A stretch of DNA of 45,943 nucleotides from Methanobacteriota archaeon. Its GTDB lineage: Archaea > Thermoplasmatota > Poseidoniia > Poseidoniales > Poseidoniaceae. Below the pieces are notes generated by a model. That model was given only the letters and a program-made list of their open reading frames with translations. It was not told where the DNA came from and ran no database searches. A program made the translations under genes and the position numbers. Positions 26,640-36,599 of the stretch are shown here, piece by piece. The number at the start of each line of letters is the position of its first letter. Position 1 is the first letter of the stretch. The DNA is taken from NCBI GenBank assembly GCA_004195515.1, contig PSPR01000013.1:1-45943 (forward strand), read 5' to 3'.

Positions 26640-28732
26640 GAATTAGCCTCCGAAATATCAACATCGATACTGCTGATTTGCAAACTGAATTGAATCGGCT
26701 CCCCACCGGTATGCCAAATTGCTTCAGATGGTCCATGGGATGGAATCGGAACCCAGCCCACATAATCGGTCAACAAATCCAGCCGCCCTGGATAAACTAT
26801 CCAATCTTCTGATTGATCTAATGCTCTCGAAGAGTATTGGGCGATCGCATCACCGTAAGGACCTTGCCAGCCTCTTCGCAAGTCAAATGCTTTGGAAGAT
26901 GCTAAACTATATCTCATCTCCAATTTCAATTCCAACTCCATATTTCCTTGGCCGCTTGTAGAGGTAAATGAGGGGTGCATCGAGGGAATCGTCACCGAGA
27001 ATCTCGGACCTGGACCACCTTTATCGCTAGGTGGCAAAATAACCTCGGCCTTAATTTCAGGATGGTTGGTTACAACAGCACCACCGGTCCAAGCGATCTC
27101 CAAACCGCTGATCGAGGTTTCGAATTCATATGTTAGCCTCGAAAGATGGAAAGCCCAAGCTGTGGCAATGGTTCCATGGGTTGAATCATCCACTTGGCCA
27201 ATTAATTCAATCGAAAAACTCGAAGGATGAGTGCCTTCTTTCCAAGCTCTGAACAATTCATTTTGCATTCTTCCTGCCATATTTTCCCATGGGATTTCAG
27301 TTTGGATCCAACCTGAGGCAGTCATGTCGATTCCAATACAGCGCTGTGCTCCTTCGTCCTCAAGTCGTAATAATCCATCATTGCCTTGAGATTGGAGGAC
27401 CTCGATTGCATCACCAGAAGTAAGTGTTACCCGCCCTTCAGCCGTAATATTCCACTCGGCCTCATAACCGACTAAATTAACTGAATTGGTTTTTGAAATA
27501 TTTGTTAGAAATGTCTGGCCGCTTAATCGGCCGGTATTTCCAGCCGCCAAATACGTCATTCCAGAATCGCTCTCACTCCATTCGAGCAGAAAATTTTCAC
27601 TACCCTTTACTATTGCAGAATTATCTATTTCACCATCAGGCCAAGCGATTGAAGTTGTTGAGTTTGCTCCTAATGTGAGGCCACCATTTCTCCAAGAAAT
27701 TATCGTTGCCTCTTGACCCGGGTTGGTAAATATCACTGTACCATCGCTCGCTGGAGCTAAAAATTCCTTGGAGAGCATTGATGAATCTTGTCCTATCAAC
27801 ATGGTTGAACCCGAGGTCGTAGTTTGAACGATCAAGTTAGAATTAGCATTAGTCCTAAATTCAACCAATTTGTCTTCACTCAAATTGAATTGTTTTGTCC
27901 ATGAATTTGCAAGATGCAATTTATCACTCTTTATCGACACATCTGAGTTTGTTATGCCGTCTATTGTCCATTCGATCAAAAGATTGGAGGTTGAGAGAAA
28001 TTCGACATCCGTCAAACCACTAGGCAGCGGTAATGCCCAATGTCGTCCTTGACCGGTTGAAGGGTCTAACAATGATGGTTGAGCTAACATGATTCCACCT
28101 TCACCCGAGATCATCATTCCTGTTAAGTCATGACTTGAGGAGAAGTTTTTATCTCCGTCCAAACGGAGCACTTCCCCGATGTTCACCAAATATTCCACAC
28201 CTTCTTGTACGATATTTACTGGACCTAATGGTATGGTCAATCCATGTTTTGGCGTTACTAAAATTGAATCGATCCCTCCAGGCGGTGAAAAAATGAATGG
28301 CCTACCCGGGCCTAGTCTCAAGTCCTCATAGCAAAGGGCCTCAATTTTGCTTTCGGAATGGCGGATGTCGATGGTCCGATCCATATCTAAGCCATCTCTG
28401 ATTCTGAACGAGTTATCTTCATGCCAAGAAGCGGAATACCACATTCCACCTCTGGTCCGGTCCCATCCAAGGTCGCCGTCCAATGGAATCATTTCGACCT
28501 TGGTCATATCACCAGGCATTCCAGATTCGGCCAAGATATTAGCCTCATGTGCGAGAACGGTCATCTGGGCTTCCATATCGTGGCGTTTGACCGCCCCTTC
28601 TAATTCTTGGATAACCGGTGTCATCGACATTAGCATCAAACTGATAATTGAGATGACTCCGCCGAATAGTAAAACGGTTGCAACCGCTGCACTCACAGCA
28701 TCTTCATCTCGACTGATGCCTTGCTTTATCAA
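26636..28732 (-). CDS. Large (698 aa) type IV pilin-like surface protein
   Basis: MIKQGISRDEDAVSAAVATVLLFGGVISIISLMLMSM: archaeal prepilin-like leader and H-domain; ATGA overlap with upstream gene (28729-28732). Confidence 0.75.
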   Translation of the reverse strand: MIKQGISRDEDAVSAAVATVLLFGGVISIISLMLMSMTPVIQELEGAVKRHDMEAQMTVLAHEANILAESGMPGDMTKVEMIPLDGDLGWDRTRGGMWYSASWHEDNSFRIRDGLDMDRTIDIRHSESKIEALCYEDLRLGPGRPFIFSPPGGIDSILVTPKHGLTIPLGPVNIVQEGVEYLVNIGEVLRLDGDKNFSSSHDLTGMMISGEGGIMLAQPSLLDPSTGQGRHWALPLPSGLTDVEFLSTSNLLIEWTIDGITNSDVSIKSDKLHLANSWTKQFNLSEDKLVEFRTNANSNLIVQTTTSGSTMLIGQDSSMLSKEFLAPASDGTVIFTNPGQEATIISWRNGGLTLGANSTTSIAWPDGEIDNSAIVKGSENFLLEWSESDSGMTYLAAGNTGRLSGQTFLTNISKTNSVNLVGYEAEWNITAEGRVTLTSGDAIEVLQSQGNDGLLRLEDEGAQRCIGIDMTASGWIQTEIPWENMAGRMQNELFRAWKEGTHPSSFSIELIGQVDDSTHGTIATAWAFHLSRLTYEFETSISGLEIAWTGGAVVTNHPEIKAEVILPPSDKGGPGPRFSVTIPSMHPSFTSTSGQGNMELELKLEMRYSLASSKAFDLRRGWQGPYGDAIAQYSSRALDQSEDWIVYPGRLDLLTDYVGWVPIPSHGPSEAIWHTGGEPIQFSLQISSIDVDISEANS

Positions 28733-29772
28733 GTCCTCACCTCAACTCTATGAAGGTCGATCTCCAAATCGATTTTACTCTCTCCACCATCGATGGTAAA
28801 GCCATCACTACCGCTTGCCCGTTGCCATGGACTTAGGCCTCGATATTCGGAATTGGTCCCAGCTGCGAGATTTAGATTATAATCGGTTAACCAGCCTTCG
28901 GTTAACTGGGGTGAAATCGCATCGTCTAAGGTTGAATCAAATGTGAATCTGAAGTGCCAAGCATCACCTGAGAATAATGTGATTGGGCCATTTGACATCA
29001 GATCCAATTCCACAACCCGTCCACTAGGTGCAGCCCCAATAATTCGCACGTCTCTTAATCGTAGGGAGGCTCTCATGGTTCCATCGATCAATTCATCAAT
29101 GTCGATATCAGGTTTCTCTATTACGTCCCAATGAATTGAATCTGTTCGGTCATATCTTGCATCATTGATCACCGCTATCTCGTTTTGGCCACCTTGATAA
29201 TCTGTGACGATTCGCAATCCTGAAATCACAATTTTGGCATGGGTATGAAGTTTGAGACCATTCGCATCGAAAATGCTGACGATGTAAAGGTTGTAAACAT
29301 TCAAGTCGTGCTCGATAATGACCTTGTTATGGGACGGGGTAAAATTTGTTATCTGTGAGCCAGTTGGCGTCCAAATCGAAACCGATGCTGCACTTTCATT
29401 ATATGCTAAGATCGAAAAAGCGCTTCCATTCAGATATTCTACCTCGATTCGTTCATCGGAGGTTAAATCGGCTGATACGGTCCAGATTTCAACATTGATC
29501 AAAGTGCTCAAACTGCTCGTTGCTGCTGGGATTGTAGTTTTAATACCCGTCCCTTCGCTTGCAGAACCAACCAGTTCGAGTCTACCATCAAGCCTTTCAG
29601 CCATACCATTGGCGTTGGACCAACTGCTGTTGTCTTGAAATTCTGCAACAAATGGAGTGAGGAACATGAATGTGCCACCCATCATGGAAACAACCATCGC
29701 CAAAAGCATTACTACGCCCAAGACTTCGCTAACAGCTTGGTCTTGACGTGACAGCGTTCCGGCTTCCATCAA
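28729..29772 (-). CDS. Type IV pilin-like protein (first gene of pilin operon)
   Basis: MMEAGTLSRQDQAVSEVLGVVMLLAMVVSMMGGTFMFL: RQDQAVSEVLG resembles archaeal pilin N-terminal domain. Confidence 0.78.
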   Translation of the reverse strand: MMEAGTLSRQDQAVSEVLGVVMLLAMVVSMMGGTFMFLTPFVAEFQDNSSWSNANGMAERLDGRLELVGSASEGTGIKTTIPAATSSLSTLINVEIWTVSADLTSDERIEVEYLNGSAFSILAYNESAASVSIWTPTGSQITNFTPSHNKVIIEHDLNVYNLYIVSIFDANGLKLHTHAKIVISGLRIVTDYQGGQNEIAVINDARYDRTDSIHWDVIEKPDIDIDELIDGTMRASLRLRDVRIIGAAPSGRVVELDLMSNGPITLFSGDAWHFRFTFDSTLDDAISPQLTEGWLTDYNLNLAAGTNSEYRGLSPWQRASGSDGFTIDGGESKIDLEIDLHRVEVRT

Positions 29773-29813
29773 AGTGAGGATATTCTACCTCGTTATTATG
29801 TGTTCACCATGTA

Positions 29814-29830
29814 GAGCCCTTACAGGGCTC
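29814..29830. promoter_or_regulatory. Perfect hairpin GAGCCCT-TAC-AGGGCTC between MBL gene and pilin operon
   Basis: 7-bp exact stem with 3-nt loop; overlaps the MBL stop codon (29829-29831) and lies about 42 nt upstream of pilin start 29772. Confidence 0.55.
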
Positions 29831-30647
29831 ATCTGCTGATGGTAATTTTAGTGCGGTTTTGGTTATCATTCGCAATATTTCCGATGGTATGAGTGAATTC
29901 GGGGCCATCTTGAAGCGAGATTCTGATGTCACCCTCAAAAATATGATCCAAATGGTACAAAACAGTTGATTCAGCCAGGTGAGGTTGGTTGTTTTTTTCC
30001 GAGAGGTGAGTCAGGACGATCGACCTTGTGTTCTCATTGACAACCGATGCCAAAAATTCGCCGGTTTGTTGATTGGAGAGGTGACCTCCTCGGCCCGAAA
30101 TTCTCTCCTTCAATCTGGCCGGATATGGGCCATTCCACAAACGTGAATGATCATAGTTTGCTTCGATTGAAATATGCTCGCAGCCATACATATGGCTAAC
30201 CAATTCGTCAGTCCAAGATCCAAGGTCCGTTACCAAGGCTGCCCTCTCTCCGTTATGGCTGATTATGAACGCAACATTATCGGCTCCGCCATGAGGGACT
30301 GGGACCGGCAAAATTGCAAGGTCATCAGAGAATTCTAACGCCTCCAAATTTTCGAATAATCTGACGGTTTTCAGGTCGAGATTTAGTGCACTCGCTGTGC
30401 GGTCATTACACCAGATTGGAATTCCCCATTTCCGTTGAGCGATTCCGGCTCCACCTCCGTGGTCCCCGTGGTGGTGGGTGATGAGGATCGCCTCGATCTC
30501 ATTTGGTTTGATATTCATCAATCCCAACCGTTTTTCCAACTGCCTACCACTGAATCCTTGGTCTATCAATATGCGATGGCCCTCGCACTCGATAAGCGTC
30601 GCATTACCACGACTACCCGAACCGAGATGCGTTATCGATAATGACAT
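29829..30647 (-). CDS. MBL-fold metallohydrolase, YycJ/WalJ-like
   Basis: MSLSITHLGSGSRGNATLIECEGHRILIDQGFSGRQLEKRL...ILITHHHGDHGGG...VTDLG; ORF opens at 30689, likely ATG30647. Confidence 0.88.
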   Translation of the reverse strand: MSLSITHLGSGSRGNATLIECEGHRILIDQGFSGRQLEKRLGLMNIKPNEIEAILITHHHGDHGGGAGIAQRKWGIPIWCNDRTASALNLDLKTVRLFENLEALEFSDDLAILPVPVPHGGADNVAFIISHNGERAALVTDLGSWTDELVSHMYGCEHISIEANYDHSRLWNGPYPARLKERISGRGGHLSNQQTGEFLASVVNENTRSIVLTHLSEKNNQPHLAESTVLYHLDHIFEGDIRISLQDGPEFTHTIGNIANDNQNRTKITISR

Positions 30648-30808
30648 TGCTAACTCGATGAGGCCAGCGCGCTGAGCCCTTGAACTCATCTATCTTCAAA
30701 GAATGAAATATGTGGATTTCCTATGCAAAATTAACTAGCCAACCTCAAAAATGTCTGAACATCACTCCATCATACTCATAAGTCGGATTCGTCGGTTCAT
30801 AGACGGTA

Positions 30809-30824
30809 GGGTGCGTACGCGCCC
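30809..30824. promoter_or_regulatory. Near-perfect palindrome GGGTGCGTACGCGCCC immediately upstream of SD and start
   Basis: 6-bp stem (one G-U) with GTAC center, followed by AAGGTGGTCACAATG. Confidence 0.45.
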
Positions 30825-30836
30825 AAGGTGGTCACA

Positions 30837-33800
30837 ATGCGACGGTCTCAATCAACTCTATTGGTAACTATACTCGTGGTCTCAGGACTGTTCATGATGT
30901 CGCAGATTCCAGCAATATCAAATGTCGGAACAATTCATCCTAATGCGACTAATCAAGAACGCCCACCAACCACCGATTCCGATGGCGATGATATTCCAGA
31001 TGTCCACGAGAATCTTTTCTCCGAATGGGTAAATTGGACGGCTAATGACGGTCGTGCGGTTTTGATTAAAGGGCTGGACCGAGACGATGCATCGGATGCA
31101 AATTCTGATTTGGACCACGATGGTCTAAATGCTACCGAGGAATATTGTTGGCCCTATCCAGCTAATTGTACAGATACCGGATTCACTAGAGGTTTGACCG
31201 GTGTAATCGATCCTTTCACCGGAGACCGTTCCTATCTCGACCCTCGTATTGCCGATACCGATGGTGATGGGATGCCAGATGGCTTCGAGGTGGCAATGTG
31301 TGAACGATTGGATTCATTCGATATTACAACTATGAGTTTCCAATGCTCCTTATTTGATCCTCTAAATGCATCCGATGCTGAATCTGACCCGGATGAGGAT
31401 GGCTTTGATGTCGACAGAAATGGATTTTTATCACCTGGTGAAATGCTAACCTCTCCCGAAGAATACTCATATGGTGCACCAAGTAATTGGACCACAGAAT
31501 TGGATGGATTACGATGTAATCATCCCGATCCTGAAGGGGCAGTAATAGAGGATTGGCCCTTTATCTCATTAGATCCTGCTTTGACCAGATTACTGAATTT
31601 GCTCGATGCTTGTGCTTTTAACGGCACAGAAAATGTTGTCGACGAAGAGATTTGGCTTGGAACCGATCCGCTTGAAGAGGATAGTGACCGGTATAATTGG
31701 GATGGATTCAAGCATCGAAGAATTTATCCTTCTAGCGGGGATGGCATATCGGATGGTTGGGAAATACACTTTGGATTAGACCCACTGAATCGCTCGAACG
31801 CATTGAGTGATTTAGATTCTGATGGCTGGGATGTCAACCGAGATGGATTCCAATCAAAGGATGCTGCAAGGACAAATACCGCGCTAGCGGTTGGAGAAGA
31901 ACTCTCAACACTAGAGGAATATTTGGTCCATTTGGACGATGGTAATACTGTGAAATCAGGTATGCGGTCGGTCGGTCTAGCGGCTAATTCTGGGACTTAT
32001 ACTGAATATATGCTAACAGCCGAATCATCGACTGAAAATATTACAATATTGCACCATGATATTAGAGAGATTATCTCAGCAGATGGCTTGATGTGGGTCG
32101 GCACAAAACTAGGGCTTACAGTCATAGATTTCGAAGCTGACACTTCCAAAGATTTTCCACTACCTCAAGGCCATGACCTCAACGATCTCATCGTTCTTGA
32201 TAGCACAGTTGTAATGCTTACCGAAGGTGGGATTTGGATCGCCCAACACGATGGCGGAGCAGTAGCCCCTATCGGCGAATGGGAGTATATCCCAGGAACT
32301 TTCAATGCAGGTGATACTCTAATCAGAGACGGTGATAATACCCATATCATTGCCTTGGGAGCTTATGGCTTTGGCAAGGTCATTGAATTGGACTCAGATG
32401 GAGTTCTAGGTTCGATTTGGGAGATTGGAGCCGGAATCTCAAATGTGATGCTAGAGGGAAACGCTAGTGCAACTCAAGTTGAACACGTTGATGTCAGCGG
32501 TGGTCCACTCACTCTCTATGTTGGTACAGACGTCGGTTTATTTCGAGTCGAAACCGCTTCTGCAAGGGATACTGCTACACCAACGTGGGTGTTTTACAAT
32601 TCTCCTGAGCCAACTACTGTAGCAAATAATTACGCAGAACTTCGAGCCCTTGGTTCACAAACTACCGGCAATCCTGCATGGGTAAATACACTGGTCGCGC
32701 AAGGTCCGACCGGTGGTGCGGACCAAGTGGTTTGGGTTGGAACTCCTTCAGGATTACATCGAATCGATTTGGTTGCTGGTCATATGGACCACAGCGGATT
32801 ATTAGAGCATCCAGGTTTGGATGGTAAGACAATATCCGATGCTAATTATATTCAATCGATCACTCCTACCGATTCCTCATTATTAATTGGAAGTAAATGG
32901 GGTCTTTGGGCAATAGCCGGAGGGCATGCTGCGGTTTATGGAGCCACCTCTCAAGAGTGGATTCCAGGGGCGGTCGCATCGAGCGCAGTTCATGATGTAA
33001 ATGGGGTAAATACCGTTTTCGTTGGAATCGACCCCGGGAAATATTCAAATTTACAACTTATGGACCCGATGGTCAATGATTCCGATTCGGATGGCATGAT
33101 CGATGGTTGGGAAGTTCAATACGGATTAGACCCAACCGATCCGTGGGATGCATTACTCGATGCAGATGGTGATGGTGTTAATTTAAACGATGATCCAATC
33201 AAAGAAAGACTCTGGCGCAATCTCGATGAATTCAGATATACTGCTCGAACTGCAGATGGCTTCAATGCAACAGATCCTCGAGTTGTCGATACCGATATGG
33301 ACGGTGTTAATGACGGTGCAGAATATTTCGGTTTATTTCATGAATTAACCCCTCTTTGGTGCCATTATACCAACTCATATGACTTTGAACACATCTGTGG
33401 TGATGAAGCAGGACAAGCAGCGAATGCTACATATTTATCCTCGTTGGGAATCGATGAAGGTACAGATCCTACCAACTCAGATTCTGATGGAGATGGAATG
33501 CCAGATGGATGGGAAATCAAGCACCGTCGTTGGATTGGTTCAACTTTTACCGGCTCAAATAATTGGAGTTTGGACCCCAGTAGGGCCGATGATGCCCTTT
33601 GGGATGCAGACGGTGACGGATTATCGAACCTTTGTGAGTACCAATGGTCTCAGATTAGGCTTGGAGCGATTGCGGGTGATATTTTGGAGAGCCATTTGGT
33701 CACACCTGAATCCGCTCAAACTTGGGCTGAATCAGATCCAAATAATGTCGATTCAGATGGTGATGGCTTGCCCGACGGATGGGAAGCAAGGAATTCCTGT

Positions 33801-36524
33801 GTTTGGACTGTATCTAGAGTTGGAATTAATCCGTTAAATGGCAGCGATGCGTTTGAGAATCCTGATGGTGATGGTTTCGATATTAATATGAATGGAGTTA
33901 TCGAAGATAATGAAGCATTCGTAAACTGGCTTGAATACAATATTCGGGATAACTTATTTTCGGGCAACATGAGTCTTGATGGTGAAGAGATACCCGAAGG
34001 ATTCAGCACAGATCTCTTCCGAAACATTTCGGATTGGGCAATACCTGAAGATACATTTGGCGATGGCGATGCTACCGGTGACCCAACCGATGCCGATAGC
34101 GATGGTGATGGCATGCCAGATGGTTGGGAAATTTGGTTTGCTCGTTGGCATTTATTAGATTCTGAATGGACTCTGGACCCATTAAATTCTGAAGACCGTT
34201 GGGAAGATTCTGACGACGATGGAATGTCAAATTGGGAAGAATACAATAGTATTGATCCAAGTCGTTCCGAGACCAATGCGAACCGTTCGAGCCCGCAATG
34301 GTTCGTCACCAGTATTGGTGCAGGATTCACTTTACAACAATGGGCTGGAATTACCAATGCCGAATCTTTTGGCAGCTTTGCCTCACAAGAAATTATCAAC
34401 ATCTCGGGCTATACTACAGATCCAACAAATCCGGATACAGATGGTGATGGATTCCTCGATGGGCTTGAATTATTGTTCACCGCTTGGAATGATACAGCCC
34501 AGACTTGGACACTTAATCCATTGGTGCCGGGAGATGGTTTATTCGATGCAGATAACGATGCTCTAACCGACGCTCAAGAATTCTCATTGGCTACAATGAA
34601 TCCTGTTAATGGTATAACTCACCCTCTAGATGCACCACTCATGCATTTGGACGGCGATATTAACGATCCAACCCAAAAAGCTCAACGAGTTTACTCAATC
34701 CTATTGGATAAATCCCTAAGAGGGCAGCGCCATTTAGAAGCATTCCAAACCTGGCAATCAACAGGGATTCCTAGTAATTTCTTAGCTACATTGATGGGAA
34801 TAACCGACCCAACTATCGCCGATACAGATGATGATGGGATGTTAGACGGTTATGAATATTGGTTTACAACTTGGGATTTAGAAGATAATCGTTGGTCGAT
34901 GAATCCTCTAATCGATTCAGATCAATGGCTGGATAGCGATGGTGATTCTTATGATTGTAATCAAGACGGAAATCTATCATTAGATGAACAATTCACCAAT
35001 AAACGCGAATATGAATCTCGAGTTTACGGGAAATATTCACAAAGATTTACCACTAATGCTGGCCTGATTGGTTTCGGTGATGATGCTATTTCAGCATATG
35101 AAGAAGATGGAAAAAGCAATGGTGAAGCACGCCTTGCTCTATTCAACGATTTTTATGGGAAAAACTCGGAATCGACCAGTCGTGTCGATATGATAAATAC
35201 TGCCGATCCAGATACATTTAATCGAACCTTATTGGGTATTTCAGATCCGACGAGCACCGATTCAGATTCAGATGGAATTGAAGATGGATGGGAATATTGC
35301 TACGCTGTTTACGGTTTACCGGATGCGACAACGGTTAATCACTGGGCGAGTAATCCAGTAAATCCATTCGACGTAAATTATGATCCTGATAGCGATGGCT
35401 GGTATGGTAGAACCGCATTTGATACCCCCGCTAGCCAAGGCAGTTGGACCGACCGGTCTTTCACAGCAGATGGTGGCATTATTCAGAATGGAATCGGTGA
35501 TCTACCATTTACCAATATGATGGAATGGTTGAATGGTACTATGCCGGATACGAATGACTCGGACAATGATTCAATATCTTATATTACCAATATTAATTCT
35601 GGGTCGGTCGTTTCTCATTATCTAGATTGGAATTTATCAGATGGTCGTGAGGTGTTCAAATATGGTACAAATCCGATGGATAATGATACCGATGGCGATA
35701 TGTTGCCTGATTGGTACGAATATTCCAAGGGTTGGAACGAATCGAATGATAATTACAGTTCCTTCCTCAATGTGGAAGTTCAATGGGTCGACCCTAGTAC
35801 AGGTGTAGCCTGTACCGCTGATACGACCTCTTGTAGACCGTTATCTCAGAATAGTGGAACCCTTTCAAGGCCGACTTTAGGCTTGACTTGGGCTCAGTTT
35901 GACCCTAGGGATTCGTCAGATGCGAACTATGATCCAGATATGGATGGTAATTGGGATTGTAGTGGTGCGACCTGCGAATATACTGCGTACACTAATTTCA
36001 TGGAATTTTTCATGCTCGCCGACCCAAATCTCGATTCTCCTAATGCCGTGCGATTATCTGGTGAAACCTGGCAGGGTTCACCGATAACTGAGTGGTGGCA
36101 ATTCAGAGCTTTCACTCTTGGGTTGGGAGAAGTTTCCGAAGATAGCACCAATTATCTTCAAATGAATAAGAGAAATATTGATGATGAAATTTACGTATTG
36201 ATAATCGACGATAATGATGGCGATTTCTTAGTTATTGATACTGGAGATGATGTCACATTATGTTCAGGAGATATTACAGATGATTGGGAGTTATATTATA
36301 CTGGCAACACTAACCGTGCACCGACAATTTCTGTCGGTGAACACGAATTAGGCTGGTACTTGCTTGACCTTGACGACGATCATATCGCCGAAGGAAGTGA
36401 CCCATTAAACTGGGATACCGATGGCGATTGGGTTGTTGATTGGTTTGAGGTTATCGACGATGAAGAAGACGGAATGCGTGGAGATTCATCGCCGATTCGT
36501 TACGATTCTCGTCAGACGGCTTAA
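30837..36524 (+). CDS. About 1895-aa secreted protein with about 13 TSP3-like Ca-binding repeats (DxDGDGMPDGWE) and a beta-propeller-like segment
   Basis: ORF 30828..36524, likely ATG30837 (MRRSQSTLLVTILVVSGLFMMSQIPAIS). Repeats DTDGDGMPDGFE, DSDGDGMPDGWE (x2), DSDGDGLPDGWE, DSDSDGMIDGWE, DTDDDGMLDGYE and others; WVGTKLGLTVID / YVGTDVGLFRVET / WVGTPSGLHRID propeller-like blades. No C-terminal TM. Confidence 0.85.
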   Translation: MRRSQSTLLVTILVVSGLFMMSQIPAISNVGTIHPNATNQERPPTTDSDGDDIPDVHENLFSEWVNWTANDGRAVLIKGLDRDDASDANSDLDHDGLNATEEYCWPYPANCTDTGFTRGLTGVIDPFTGDRSYLDPRIADTDGDGMPDGFEVAMCERLDSFDITTMSFQCSLFDPLNASDAESDPDEDGFDVDRNGFLSPGEMLTSPEEYSYGAPSNWTTELDGLRCNHPDPEGAVIEDWPFISLDPALTRLLNLLDACAFNGTENVVDEEIWLGTDPLEEDSDRYNWDGFKHRRIYPSSGDGISDGWEIHFGLDPLNRSNALSDLDSDGWDVNRDGFQSKDAARTNTALAVGEELSTLEEYLVHLDDGNTVKSGMRSVGLAANSGTYTEYMLTAESSTENITILHHDIREIISADGLMWVGTKLGLTVIDFEADTSKDFPLPQGHDLNDLIVLDSTVVMLTEGGIWIAQHDGGAVAPIGEWEYIPGTFNAGDTLIRDGDNTHIIALGAYGFGKVIELDSDGVLGSIWEIGAGISNVMLEGNASATQVEHVDVSGGPLTLYVGTDVGLFRVETASARDTATPTWVFYNSPEPTTVANNYAELRALGSQTTGNPAWVNTLVAQGPTGGADQVVWVGTPSGLHRIDLVAGHMDHSGLLEHPGLDGKTISDANYIQSITPTDSSLLIGSKWGLWAIAGGHAAVYGATSQEWIPGAVASSAVHDVNGVNTVFVGIDPGKYSNLQLMDPMVNDSDSDGMIDGWEVQYGLDPTDPWDALLDADGDGVNLNDDPIKERLWRNLDEFRYTARTADGFNATDPRVVDTDMDGVNDGAEYFGLFHELTPLWCHYTNSYDFEHICGDEAGQAANATYLSSLGIDEGTDPTNSDSDGDGMPDGWEIKHRRWIGSTFTGSNNWSLDPSRADDALWDADGDGLSNLCEYQWSQIRLGAIAGDILESHLVTPESAQTWAESDPNNVDSDGDGLPDGWEARNSCVWTVSRVGINPLNGSDAFENPDGDGFDINMNGVIEDNEAFVNWLEYNIRDNLFSGNMSLDGEEIPEGFSTDLFRNISDWAIPEDTFGDGDATGDPTDADSDGDGMPDGWEIWFARWHLLDSEWTLDPLNSEDRWEDSDDDGMSNWEEYNSIDPSRSETNANRSSPQWFVTSIGAGFTLQQWAGITNAESFGSFASQEIINISGYTTDPTNPDTDGDGFLDGLELLFTAWNDTAQTWTLNPLVPGDGLFDADNDALTDAQEFSLATMNPVNGITHPLDAPLMHLDGDINDPTQKAQRVYSILLDKSLRGQRHLEAFQTWQSTGIPSNFLATLMGITDPTIADTDDDGMLDGYEYWFTTWDLEDNRWSMNPLIDSDQWLDSDGDSYDCNQDGNLSLDEQFTNKREYESRVYGKYSQRFTTNAGLIGFGDDAISAYEEDGKSNGEARLALFNDFYGKNSESTSRVDMINTADPDTFNRTLLGISDPTSTDSDSDGIEDGWEYCYAVYGLPDATTVNHWASNPVNPFDVNYDPDSDGWYGRTAFDTPASQGSWTDRSFTADGGIIQNGIGDLPFTNMMEWLNGTMPDTNDSDNDSISYITNINSGSVVSHYLDWNLSDGREVFKYGTNPMDNDTDGDMLPDWYEYSKGWNESNDNYSSFLNVEVQWVDPSTGVACTADTTSCRPLSQNSGTLSRPTLGLTWAQFDPRDSSDANYDPDMDGNWDCSGATCEYTAYTNFMEFFMLADPNLDSPNAVRLSGETWQGSPITEWWQFRAFTLGLGEVSEDSTNYLQMNKRNIDDEIYVLIIDDNDGDFLVIDTGDDVTLCSGDITDDWELYYTGNTNRAPTISVGEHELGWYLLDLDDDHIAEGSDPLNWDTDGDWVVDWFEVIDDEEDGMRGDSSPIRYDSRQTA

Positions 36525-36599
36525 GCCATTTTAGTTGACGCTGAACCGGATGATTCAAGGCTGAGGTCGGTGCTGGTCTAAACAACAGGGTTGGTGTAC

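Noticed and set aside
26636-29772. Possibility that the three pilin-like genes are ordinary secreted proteins with Sec signal peptides
   Set aside because: The charged leaders (RQDQAVSEV, RDEDAVSAA, KRDEAAAST) followed by an uninterrupted hydrophobic helix without an AxA site fit prepilins better; kept as pilin-like with moderate confidence.
33716-34402. 228-aa minus-strand ORF inside the TSP3-like giant
   Set aside because: Long antisense frame explained by repetitive GAT/GAC/GGT codons; Ser/Pro-rich translation (SGMPSPSLSASVGSP) mirrors DSDGDGMPDG repeats.
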